Of a stretch of 5,884 bases of DNA, positions 1 through 5,884 are shown in pieces (positions within the stretch are counted from its first letter, which is position 1; each line of letters opens with the position of its first letter). The DNA comes from Synergistaceae bacterium (GTDB lineage Bacteria > Synergistota > Synergistia > Synergistales > Synergistaceae): assembly GCA_031283975.1 (NCBI GenBank), contig JAITAT010000139.1, forward strand, positions 1 to 5,884, in the 5' to 3' direction. Made by a program: the position numbers and the translations under genes. The notes beneath the pieces are model-generated. The model was not told the origin of the DNA. It saw only the letters and a list, made by a program, of their open reading frames with translations, and ran no database searches.

Positions 1-344
1 TATTGCGCAACTTTCCAACCGCCACCTTCGAGGAGGAGGACGCCGCTCCCCCTGGCAATTCCCTCGGTGTGTTCGAGCAGCTCGTCGAACCATGCGGTTT
101 TTTTGTCGGACGAGAGGTAAACATGCCGCGACAGCGCGCGATAGCCCCATCCAATCCCCGTGTCGAAACGTTTTTGCGCGTAAGTCCGAAATTCGTCCAG
201 GCCCCAGCGTTCAGCACTGTCGGTACCAATAAATACCGCGTCCTCAGCGAAGAGGGCAAAATACCGCGCGCCATCGGCCTTTGAAGCGTAATGATGAAGC
301 AAATCGAGCGTGTTGGAAACTTGTTCTTTGATGCCGCCCCACAT
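1..344 (-). CDS. SnoaL/NTF2-fold domain protein, 3' end beyond window
   Basis: An open frame on the minus strand starts with ATG at 344 and runs off the left edge after 114 full codons. An AAGGAG ribosome binding site at 353-358, 8 nt upstream, supports the start. The protein begins MWGGIKEQVSNTLDLLHHYA. Residues 28-50 (YFALFAEDAVFIGTD, then ERWGLDEF) match the SnoaL-like/ketosteroid-isomerase-like pattern of a helix, 'F..DAVFIGTD', then a W-G-x-(D/E)-E-F segment. The later strands, including RALSRHVYLS and TAWFDELLEH, fit the curved sheet of the NTF2 fold. Family members are typically about 120-150 residues, so only the C-terminus is probably missing. They bind small molecules or act as enzymes, but the fold does not reveal the ligand. 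No signal peptide or membrane segment is visible. The gene is divergent from the GntR regulator and may be one of its targets (inference). Confidence 0.8.
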   Translation of the reverse strand, partial: MWGGIKEQVSNTLDLLHHYASKADGARYFALFAEDAVFIGTDSAERWGLDEFRTYAQKRFDTGIGWGYRALSRHVYLSSDKKTAWFDELLEHTEGIARGSGVLLLEGGGWKVAQ

Positions 345-368
345 TTTAATCACTCCTTGCAAATAAAT

Positions 369-382
369 GGCACGGGTGTGCC
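369..382. repeat. Short perfect inverted repeat in leader of the SnoaL-like gene
   Basis: GGCAC at 369-373 and GTGCC at 378-382 form a perfect 5-bp inverted repeat with a 4-base spacer. It lies 25 bases upstream of the SnoaL-like start, between it and the AT-rich promoter region. It could be a small hairpin in the 5' leader or an operator; its short length makes chance possible. Confidence 0.3.
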
Positions 383-409
383 GAAAACAATGTAGGAAAA
401 TCTATTTAT

Positions 410-418
410 TGATATAAT
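410..418 (+). promoter_or_regulatory. Extended -10 promoter for the GntR regulator
   Basis: TGATATAAT at 410-418 is a perfect extended -10 element (TG, one base, TATAAT) on the plus strand. No good -35 hexamer sits 16-18 bp upstream, which extended -10 promoters tolerate. A start near 425 would give a leader of about 125 nt before the regulator ATG at 551. The same AT-rich stretch contains -10-like hexamers on the minus strand (TATATT, TATTAT), so the divergent gene may be driven from here too. Confidence 0.45.
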
Positions 419-439
419 ATACAAGCTGAAAATATGAAT

Positions 440-503
440 TTATGTATGCATAATAACCCTAAAAATTGATAATATCAATAGTGAATACACAACCATGTGT
501 GTA
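440..503. promoter_or_regulatory. Cluster of three inverted repeats, candidate operators
   Basis: Three palindromes follow the putative promoter. At 440-453, TTATG and CATAA flank 4 bases. At 465-479, ATTGATA and TATCAAT flank a single A, a perfect 7-1-7 palindrome. At 486-503, TACACA and TGTGTA flank 6 bases, a perfect 6-6-6 repeat. A further CATGT/ACATG pair spans 494-513 and overlaps the third. GntR/FCD dimers bind short palindromes in their own promoter regions, so autoregulation and control of the divergent gene is a reasonable inference. The three repeats do not share one consensus, so at most one or two are likely to be true sites for this regulator. Confidence 0.4.
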
Positions 504-550
504 AATTGACATGCGTTTGCCGGCCAAAAAACTTAAAAAGGAGACCGACC

Positions 551-1300
551 ATGACAGAAAAAAAGGAGAACAGCTCAAATGAGGTACTGCGGCATGTTGT
601 TGAAATGGTTGTCTCCGGGAAAGTCCTTCCCACGGAAGTGTTATACGAAACCACCATGGCTGACTATACGGGCTTGAGCAGGACACCGGTCAGGGAAGCC
701 CTGTTGAGGCTCGTGAATGAGGGATTTCTCGGGCAGGTGAAGGGCAAGCGCGGATACGTCGTCCCGCCGCTCACGCTGGAGGACATGCGTAACGTGTATC
801 ACGCGAGGGAATGCACCGAATCCAAACTCGCTTATCTCGCGGCCGAGAAGGCGATCAAATCTGACGTTGAGGCATTAAAGCAGATAAACGAAGAGGAGTC
901 GAGAGCAAAGTCGAATTTCATTGTCGCCTCCCTATATACTAGACGGGGCGAATCGTATTCGGCGGTCGACGTGAACGTCAAATTTCACATGAGCGTAGCG
1001 CATATCGCCGACAACAAATACCTGAAAAGAATATACGAGATGGTCTACTGGCGCAGCCACCTATACACTCACTACATAATAAGCCGTCTGCGAATGCCGC
1101 CGGAAGTGGAGGAAATATTCGAACGTCGGAGGTTGGAAAACATAGGCGCCAAAGAACACGCAGAGTTGACGGACGCAATCGCTATCAGAGATGGCGAGAG
1201 GGCCGCCGCGTTGACGTTGAATCACCTCCGCAACACCACATACTTCACGATAGCGTTCAGGTATCCGGAAAGGTTGGATTTCTCTGCGCCAATCGTCTGA
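551..1300 (+). CDS. GntR-family transcriptional regulator, FCD (FadR-like) subfamily
   Basis: A 249-residue cytoplasmic DNA-binding regulator. The ATG at 551 is chosen because AAGGAG lies at 538-543 with 7-nt spacing; an in-frame ATG at 497 lacks such a site. Residues about 8-72 form the winged-helix domain: the recognition-helix signature SRTPVREALLRLVNEGFL (43-60) is typical GntR, and GKRGYVV (65-71) is the wing. Residues about 78-235 form the all-helical FCD effector domain, with ARECTESKLAYLAA (85-98), N142-x3-H146 within NVKFHMSVAHIADN, H203 (KEHAELTDAIAIRD) and H225 (NHLRN). These are positions where FCD proteins hold a metal ion that helps bind a carboxylate ligand. FCD regulators usually sense organic acids and repress catabolic genes. 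The ligand here is unknown. The gene is divergent from the SnoaL-like gene and convergent with the oxidoreductase gene, so regulation of the latter is not implied by position. Confidence 0.93.
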   Translation: MTEKKENSSNEVLRHVVEMVVSGKVLPTEVLYETTMADYTGLSRTPVREALLRLVNEGFLGQVKGKRGYVVPPLTLEDMRNVYHARECTESKLAYLAAEKAIKSDVEALKQINEEESRAKSNFIVASLYTRRGESYSAVDVNVKFHMSVAHIADNKYLKRIYEMVYWRSHLYTHYIISRLRMPPEVEEIFERRRLENIGAKEHAELTDAIAIRDGERAAALTLNHLRNTTYFTIAFRYPERLDFSAPIV

Positions 1301-1567
1301 TTGCAAACTGGCATGGGATAAGCAAGACAAAATAGTCTCTATAGCATAGCGACGGAGGATTTTCAAAGGCATTATGTGTCCGCGCCCCATTGCGTTTTCC
1401 TGCGAGATTCCAGTCTGTCCATCGGTTCCCCTCCTGCGCGATATTATCATGTCACGCAGGAAATAACGATACTATGCGAATATGGATTTTTTATTTCATT
1501 GCCAACCAAAAGCAGCGGCCCGCCAGTGCTGCCAAGCGGGCCGCTGCTTTGCTATTCGATCAGATCT
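1301..1567. other. Convergent intergenic region, no gene seen
   Basis: Between the 3' ends of the GntR regulator and the oxidoreductase gene no convincing coding region was found; the frames open here have no ribosome binding site and no recognisable protein. Besides the strong hairpin at 1509-1550, it holds a weaker imperfect stem: TCCTGCG at 1432-1438 pairs with CGCAGGA at 1455-1461. A further direct copy of TCCTGCG lies at 1398-1404. The stretch 1301-1380 has only 4-bp hairpins and no T-rich tail, so no separate terminator for the regulator is evident next to its stop codon. Confidence 0.55.
1509..1550 (-). terminator. Rho-independent terminator of the oxidoreductase gene, possibly bidirectional
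   Basis: A perfect 15-bp GC-rich stem is formed by 1509-1523 and 1536-1550 around a 12-base loop. It begins 17 bases beyond the oxidoreductase stop codon. Read on the minus strand, the stem ends in TTTT; read on the plus strand it ends in TTT. The A/T-ended symmetric stem could therefore stop transcription from both convergent genes, although the T tracts are short. Confidence 0.8.
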
Positions 1568-4402
1568 TTACTTTTTCAAAGCGGCCTTTATCTTATCGGG
1601 GGTAGCGGGGAGTTCTTTCACCCTCGCGCCGCAGGCCGCGAAAACGGCGTTGCATATCGCCGCGTGAGGAGCGGACAGCGGCATCTCTCCCGTTCCGCTC
1701 GCGCCGAACGGCCCGAAAGGACGCGGCGTCTCGACGTGAATCAGCCTCAGATCGTCCGGCACATCCTTTGGATACGGCAGGCCGCACGTTATAAGGTTGT
1801 TGTACTTCGTCTCATCGAGGAAGTCCTCGGTGAGCGCCAGGCCTATGCCCTGCGCTATGCCTCCGTACTGCTGCCCGTCGACTACCGCGAAATTGCAGAT
1901 GACGCCGACGTCGCCGACGAGAGCGAATCTCTCCGCGTGCGCCTTTCCGGTCTCTGTATTCACCGATACCTGCGCGATGTTGATGCCGAACATGTGGGCC
2001 ATAAAGGGATATCCGACGCCGGTCTCCGGGTCGTTTCCGGTGCACTCTATCACGTTGCCGTCATTGTCGACCACCTTCGTCTTGAACGTGGCTTCGTAAT
2101 AGAGCGGCTTGCCTTCGGCGACCATTTCGTCGAATGTGCGGTATGTGCCGTCCTCTTTGCGCATGGCGTCGAGAAGCATGTTGCAGCTCATAATAATGGC
2201 GTTGCCGACCATATTCTGGCAGCGGCTTGCCGCGGCGGCGCCGCTGTTCGGAGTCTTGGCCGTGTCGCTGGAGACATGCTTTATCCTGCGCGGATCGATT
2301 CCAAGGGGCTTCAACGCCTCGTGCGCAGTACCGACCGTGCCCATGTCGGCGCCTTGGCCGTGATCCTCCCATGTGTTGTAGACTACGACCCCGTCCTTCG
2401 TCAGTTCGACTCCGTTCGAGGCTTCGTCCGCCCCGTCGTCGTTCGAGTTGTATATCGCGAACGAGACGCCCGTCCCAAACTTGATCTTCCCGTCTCCGGC
2501 CTTATTTTTCTTTTCGGCGTCCGTTTTGAATTCCTCATATATCGGACGCGCTTTTTCAATCATTTCAGGGAAGGGATAGACCTCGAAACGCTGCCCGCTC
2601 GGGGAAAACCCTCTATCCTTCATTATGTTCTTAGCGCGGAACTCGAACGGGTCTATTCCCGCTTCGCAGGCAAGCATGTCCATGGCCGTCTCACTGCCCC
2701 AATGTGTCTGCGGGCCTCCGTACGCGCGAAACGCGGCCGACCAGCGATGATTGGTCCACACCGTGTATCCCTTGCCCTTCAGATTGGCGATATCGTAAGG
2801 CGCCAGGAAGAACTGTATGCCTTTGTTCATGAGGTCTTGGCTGGACTCGGAGTACGGGCCGTGATCCACGTACCAGCTATGCTCCCCGCCGATCAGTTTG
2901 CCGTTCTTGTCGGCGCCTATGCGCACTTTCATCAAGAACGGCGAGCGTTTCGGAGTGCGGGTAATGTGTTCCTTCATGTTCAGCCTCATGTACACCGGGC
3001 GATCCTTTACTGCCAAAAGGCACGCGGCCAGCAGGTATTCATTGGTCGGGCCGACCTTATACCCGAAAGTCGCGCCCATATTGTTCTGTATGACGCGTAT
3101 GCCCGACGGAGGTATTCCTATGCCGCGCGCTATCATGAGCTGATGCCGGTAAACGCAGATGCTCTTCGTCTGGAGACACAGTCTGCCTTCCTCGTCATAA
3201 TATCCGTACCCGCAGTCCGTTTCCAGAGTGAGGTGAGGCTGGCGCGAACTGTAGAAAGTATCGTCGACTTTGTACGGCGCGCTGTCGATGAGGTCTTTCG
3301 GGTCCTGTCCTTTTTGGAACGGACGCCTGTTGAAAGCGTTGCGGATGCCGTCGATGCCCTCTATTTCGTCGTATACTGGAATGGCGTCGGACGCCATGGC
3401 CTGGTGTATGTCGATCATCTCTTTCAGCGGCTCCACTTCCACTTTGACCGCCGCCGCGGCTTTGCGCGCAAGCCGCTCGTTCTCGGCGACCACTACGGCC
3501 ACGCACTCGCCCCATTGGCGTATCTTGTCGCCTTCGGGAACTATCATGCGCCGCTCCCAGCCGTCCGTAGTCGCTGTCGGGCTGTTTACCTGCCCGCGTA
3601 TTCTGTTGGTGCCCTTGTTGTCGGTGATGGTTTTGGCGGTTACGATGGCGTGAACGCCCGGCATACGCTCCGCGGCCGACAGGTCTATTTTCTTCACGAC
3701 GGCATGCCGGTACTCAGTCGTCACCGGTACGGCGAACAAAGTTCCCTCCGGCAGTTTGAGATACTCGTCGTCGCCGTAGTCGAACGAACCGGTCACCTTG
3801 AATATGGCGCTCGGGCGCGGATAACTCGTATTCCATACCTGTTTGCCCGGTTCCATTCTTCTCGCGAGATCCTGAAGACTCTTTTTGCCGTTCAAAACTT
3901 CGGCCGCTTCCATGACCGCGTTGGTTATCTGTATGTATCCGGTGCAGCGGCAAGTCATGAAGTTTTTCTGAAAGGCCTCACGAACCTCCTCGCGCGTCGG
4001 ATTTGGATTGTGTTCGAGCAGATGCTTCGCCACCATTACGAAACCGGGGGTACAAAATCCGCACTGGATAGCCCCATTCACTATAAACGCCAATTGGATG
4101 GCGTGAGGCGCGGTGACGGTTCCGACTCCCTCGATGGTGAGAATAGCGGAATCCTCCGGTACATTTTTCCAACGTGTAACGCAGGAACGCACTACTTTAT
4201 CGTTCAGCACCACATTGCATACCCCGCACTGACCACAGTTGCAGCCGCGCTTCGTGCCAGTCAGATGCTGCTGTTCCCGAATCACCTCGAGAAGCGTCGT
4301 CTCCGGATCGGCCACTATTCTCTTTGGAATTCCGTTGATGGATATTCTTTTGACGCAAAATAATTTTTTGCCAAGATCATCTTCTTTTTCTTTCCCAGGC
4401 AC
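1568..4402 (-). CDS. mop: Molybdenum-dependent aldehyde oxidoreductase, xanthine oxidase family, single chain with two [2Fe-2S] domains
   Basis: A 944-residue cytoplasmic molybdenum hydroxylase. Enzymes of this type add water-derived oxygen to an aldehyde or heterocycle and pass electrons from the molybdopterin cytosine dinucleotide site through two [2Fe-2S] clusters. Residues about 15-92 are the plant-type ferredoxin domain with C54, C59, C62 and C74. Residues about 98-172 are the helical second cluster domain with C114, C117 (QCGFCTPG), C151 and C153 (CRCTGY). The molybdenum part follows from about 190: GATFGYKV (443-450), AFRAYGGPQ (557-565), EDHGQGADMGTVGTAHE (679-695) and GASGTGEMPL (900-909). 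E906 corresponds to the catalytic Glu869 of D. gigas Mop. There is no FAD domain, as in D. gigas Mop (907 residues), to which it aligns end to end. The GTG start at 4402 is chosen for its AAAGGAG site; the next Met lies far inside the cluster domains. Some substrate-channel residues differ, so the substrate may not be a simple aldehyde. Confidence 0.95.
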   Translation of the reverse strand: MPGKEKEDDLGKKLFCVKRISINGIPKRIVADPETTLLEVIREQQHLTGTKRGCNCGQCGVCNVVLNDKVVRSCVTRWKNVPEDSAILTIEGVGTVTAPHAIQLAFIVNGAIQCGFCTPGFVMVAKHLLEHNPNPTREEVREAFQKNFMTCRCTGYIQITNAVMEAAEVLNGKKSLQDLARRMEPGKQVWNTSYPRPSAIFKVTGSFDYGDDEYLKLPEGTLFAVPVTTEYRHAVVKKIDLSAAERMPGVHAIVTAKTITDNKGTNRIRGQVNSPTATTDGWERRMIVPEGDKIRQWGECVAVVVAENERLARKAAAAVKVEVEPLKEMIDIHQAMASDAIPVYDEIEGIDGIRNAFNRRPFQKGQDPKDLIDSAPYKVDDTFYSSRQPHLTLETDCGYGYYDEEGRLCLQTKSICVYRHQLMIARGIGIPPSGIRVIQNNMGATFGYKVGPTNEYLLAACLLAVKDRPVYMRLNMKEHITRTPKRSPFLMKVRIGADKNGKLIGGEHSWYVDHGPYSESSQDLMNKGIQFFLAPYDIANLKGKGYTVWTNHRWSAAFRAYGGPQTHWGSETAMDMLACEAGIDPFEFRAKNIMKDRGFSPSGQRFEVYPFPEMIEKARPIYEEFKTDAEKKNKAGDGKIKFGTGVSFAIYNSNDDGADEASNGVELTKDGVVVYNTWEDHGQGADMGTVGTAHEALKPLGIDPRRIKHVSSDTAKTPNSGAAAASRCQNMVGNAIIMSCNMLLDAMRKEDGTYRTFDEMVAEGKPLYYEATFKTKVVDNDGNVIECTGNDPETGVGYPFMAHMFGINIAQVSVNTETGKAHAERFALVGDVGVICNFAVVDGQQYGGIAQGIGLALTEDFLDETKYNNLITCGLPYPKDVPDDLRLIHVETPRPFGPFGASGTGEMPLSAPHAAICNAVFAACGARVKELPATPDKIKAALKK

Positions 4403-4540
4403 TTTATACAACTCCTTTCCAGATCGAATTTGACCACGGATGAACAATCCACCCGTCAGCCAAACCAAGGGAGGTTCGCCCTTTTCGGAAGAACCTTGGC
4501 TTCACCCCATGAGGCCGTTTCAGTTTCAGGATACGAAGCC
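4403..4540 (-). promoter_or_regulatory. Structured 5' leader of the oxidoreductase gene, candidate riboswitch or RNA control element
   Basis: Read on the minus strand, the leader folds into overlapping helices. Helix A pairs GGCUUC (4540-4535) with GAAGCC (4503-4498), a perfect 6-bp match, and can add an AUCC/GGGU helix inside. Helix B pairs CCAAGGUUC (4499-4491) with GAACC (4477-4473), then, past a UCCC bulge, UUGG (4468-4465). Its tip is a short UCC/GGG stem closed by GAAAA. The GCC of helix A (4500-4498) can also extend helix B by pairing with GGC at 4461-4459, so the outer helices compete. A small GGAU/AUCC hairpin follows before the ribosome binding site. Position before a molybdenum enzyme suggests a molybdenum cofactor riboswitch, but I could not confirm its consensus from sequence alone. 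Confidence 0.45.
4412..4418 (-). promoter_or_regulatory. mop: Ribosome binding site that sets a GTG start
   Basis: AAAGGAG on the minus strand lies 9 nt upstream of the GTG at 4402-4400. The in-frame ATG at 4468 has no comparable site and would put 22 residues unlike the family before the ferredoxin domain. It would also place coding sequence over the structured leader. Confidence 0.85.
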
Positions 4541-4541
4541 C

Positions 4542-4569
4542 GTAATAGACGCATGTTCCAAAAATTCAA
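4542..4569 (-). promoter_or_regulatory. Possible promoter for the oxidoreductase gene
   Basis: On the minus strand TTGAAT (4569-4564) and TATTAC (4547-4542) are separated by 16 bp, an acceptable sigma-70-type pair. A second candidate lies just upstream: TATAAA at 4586-4581, with only a poor -35. The upstream candidate would start the transcript near 4574 and include the whole structured leader, while the downstream one would start near 4535 and cut helix A. A promoter in this gap would let the enzyme be expressed separately from the two genes upstream. Confidence 0.35.
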
Positions 4570-4672
4570 CTGTGTCTAAATTTATACGAATGTTATCGAA
4601 TGATCAACAGGAAAATAGCGCAACGACAGTAGCTGATACATTGTTGCATGTTTTCCGTCCGTAATCAGCCAG

Positions 4673-5704
4673 TCATTGGCCGGAAAATGAACACGCGGGC
4701 CAATGGCATGGCGCGCAATGTTCACATAATCCCCCCACTCCCCACTGCCTTACGTATGGCGACGGATCGGCGCCGGCGAATACAAACGGCAGAATTTTAT
4801 CGAGAGCCGTGCGTTCGTCATGCACCACGCAGGCCGGAGAACCTATTATCGCGATGGCGCCGCCTGACGGGGCATTCGCCCATCCCAGCATGATCATGGC
4901 TCCGGGGAGCACTGGGGCGCCTCTGAACGCGATGCGATCGGCGGCTGTTCCGATTCCGCCGGGCGTCCTGTCGTCGGAATCGACGCTCATTCCGCCGGTG
5001 CAGACGATCAGTTCGGCGCCTTCCGCGATGAAACTCGTGATCGCCTCCGCTATCTCGCTAGAGTCGTCGGTGCAAAACCGCCTGCCCAGGAGGGAACCGC
5101 CGAAGACCGCGATTTTTTCGCGGAATTTTTCCGTGAACGCATCCTCCACCAACCCCGTGACAATTTCCCTGCCTGTGATAACAAGGCCCGCTTTGAGCGG
5201 AGAGAAAGGCAGAACGTCGATTTTGCCCGCCGCTCTGACCGCCGCGTCGACGCGATCTTTTTTCATTGCGAGCGGTCTGATGCGGAAACCGGCTATCGGC
5301 TGCCCTTTTCTAACCTGCCGGTGAGGGGCGAGTGTTGCGAGCGTCCAATCAGCGTCGGTGTTGACGGCGTTCACCATCGCCGAATCATAGGACAACAGAC
5401 CGTCGCGGTCCGCCCGTATGGTAATGCGGCCTTCGTCGGGAGAAGAAGGTGAACAGTTCGCGCCAAGCAGTTTTTCGCACAGCGCGGCGGCCGCGTCGTC
5501 CTCGTGGAGTTCGTCCGGCTCCAGTTCGAGGATCGACAGGTGCTCGCGCCCCATTTCGCGCAAAACGGGAATGTCAGCCTCGGTTATTATCTGTCCTTTT
5601 TTGAACCTGGCGCCCTTTGTGCCATTCGCCGCGTCTATCTTGGTGAGATCGTGAGCGAGTGGTCTGCCAAGGGCTTCTTCCAGCGTTATTTCGGTCAGTT
5701 TCAT
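4673..5704 (-). CDS. Molybdopterin-binding protein (MoaB/Mog/MoeA-fold domain) with C-terminal cysteine cluster
   Basis: A 343-residue cytoplasmic protein. Residues about 1-65 resemble the start of MoeA-like proteins: ITLEEALGRPLAHDLTKI, then GARFKKGQIITEADIPVLREMG. Residues about 95-165 form a beta-rich region of unknown role. Residues about 172-310 are the MoCF/molybdopterin-binding domain: LVITGREIVTG (174-184), AELIVCTGGMSVDSDDRTPGG (230-250, with TGG and D-D-x-TPGG), PVLPGAMIMLG (264-274) and AIAIIGSPACVVHD (283-296). The tail, GGLCEHCAPCHWPACSF (324-340), has C327, C330, C333 and C338 and looks metal-binding; I recall similar tails in this family. It is shorter than MoeA (about 400 residues) and is not a standard MoeA. 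The ATG overlaps the upstream stop codon (ATGA) without a strong ribosome binding site, suggesting translational coupling. A role in inserting or regulating molybdenum cofactor for the downstream enzyme is inferred from context. Confidence 0.88.
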   Translation of the reverse strand: MKLTEITLEEALGRPLAHDLTKIDAANGTKGARFKKGQIITEADIPVLREMGREHLSILELEPDELHEDDAAAALCEKLLGANCSPSSPDEGRITIRADRDGLLSYDSAMVNAVNTDADWTLATLAPHRQVRKGQPIAGFRIRPLAMKKDRVDAAVRAAGKIDVLPFSPLKAGLVITGREIVTGLVEDAFTEKFREKIAVFGGSLLGRRFCTDDSSEIAEAITSFIAEGAELIVCTGGMSVDSDDRTPGGIGTAADRIAFRGAPVLPGAMIMLGWANAPSGGAIAIIGSPACVVHDERTALDKILPFVFAGADPSPYVRQWGVGGLCEHCAPCHWPACSFSGQ

Positions 5705-5884
5705 TTTCCATCGCTCTCTTTACCGGCGCATTCAGGACATTTCCCGTAAGCGACGAGCTGTTTGCCCCGCACGGTATATCCCTCCGGGGTTTGTATCCTC
5801 GGCAGTTCCTGATCCGTAAGGCACATCATCATTCCGCATGAAACGCAAAAAAAATGGGGATGATTGCCCGGACAACCGGTATCC
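5701..5884 (-). CDS. Fur-family metalloregulator, C-terminal 60 residues (5' end beyond window)
   Basis: A minus-strand frame enters at the right edge and ends with TGA at 5703-5701, giving 60 residues. It reads DTGCPGNHPHFFCVSCGMMM and continues through PRIQTPEGYTVRGKQLVAYG to KCPEC. This matches the dimerisation domain of Fur/Zur/PerR proteins: H-x-H-F-x-C-x2-C-G followed about 36 residues later by G-K-C-x2-C. The two CxxC pairs (fragment residues 13/16 and 49/52) form the structural zinc site of the family. The winged-helix domain and most sensory ligands lie outside the window, so iron, zinc, manganese or peroxide sensing cannot be told apart. The stop codon overlaps the next gene's start by 4 bases, so the two are almost certainly co-transcribed. 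Confidence 0.85.
   Translation of the reverse strand, partial: DTGCPGNHPHFFCVSCGMMMCLTDQELPRIQTPEGYTVRGKQLVAYGKCPECAGKESDGK

Noticed and set aside
506..511. TTGACA, a perfect -35 hexamer, as promoter of the GntR regulator
   Set aside because: The matching -10 position (about 529-535) reads AAACTT-like sequence and would overlap the ribosome binding site, leaving no workable transcription start.
497..550. Upstream ATG at 497 as the start of the GntR regulator
   Set aside because: The ATG at 551 has a strong AAGGAG site at 7 nt; the 18 extra residues fall over the candidate operator palindrome and do not match the family.
1376..4363. A 995-codon open frame on the plus strand, antisense to the oxidoreductase gene
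   Set aside because: Its codons are exact reverse complements of the oxidoreductase codons, so it stays open because the real gene avoids TTA, CTA and TCA codons. The product is Arg/Val/His-rich with no recognisable domain, and no ribosome binding site was seen at its start.
4403..4468. Upstream ATG at 4468 as the oxidoreductase start
   Set aside because: It lacks a good ribosome binding site and adds 22 residues unlike the family, while the GTG at 4402 has AAAGGAG at 9-nt spacing.
4593..4649. An 18-codon minus-strand frame in the gap before the oxidoreductase gene, considered as a leader peptide
   Set aside because: It has only a weak ribosome binding site and no run of regulatory codons. 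It ends well upstream of the structured leader, so it is best explained as chance.
4809..5324. A 171-codon plus-strand frame opposite the molybdopterin-binding gene
   Set aside because: It is antisense to a clearly recognised gene, has no domain and has no ribosome binding site.

Overview
The window looks like chromosomal DNA of moderate to high GC content from an anaerobic or facultatively anaerobic bacterium. The main clue is a single-chain molybdenum aldehyde oxidoreductase of the Desulfovibrio gigas Mop type, a family typical of strict anaerobes such as Desulfovibrio, Clostridia and Synergistota. The exact phylum cannot be fixed from the sequence alone. No tRNA, rRNA, CRISPR array, insertion sequence or phage gene was seen.

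Left part (1-1300): two divergent genes. On the minus strand is the N-terminal 114 codons of a small SnoaL/NTF2-fold protein, cut by the window edge. On the plus strand is a complete GntR-family regulator with an FCD effector domain. The roughly 200 bp between them is AT-rich. It carries an extended -10 promoter and, downstream of it, three short inverted repeats that could be operators for the regulator.

Middle part (1301-1567): convergent intergenic DNA with a perfect 15-bp hairpin that probably terminates the oxidoreductase gene and perhaps also the regulator gene.

Right part (1568-5884): three minus-strand genes in transcription order. First is the C-terminal end of a Fur-family metalloregulator. 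Next is a molybdopterin-binding-domain protein of MoaB/MoeA fold with a cysteine-cluster tail; its start codon overlaps the Fur-family stop codon (ATGA). Last, after a 270-bp gap, is the 944-residue aldehyde oxidoreductase. The gap holds plausible promoters and a strongly structured leader with overlapping hairpins.

How they may work together (inference): the molybdopterin-binding protein probably serves molybdenum cofactor handling for the enzyme, and the Fur-family protein may tie its synthesis to metal supply or redox state. The structured leader could add cofactor- or metal-dependent control of the oxidoreductase, and a Moco-type riboswitch is the hypothesis to test. The GntR regulator converges on the oxidoreductase gene, so its clearest target is its own divergent promoter region.
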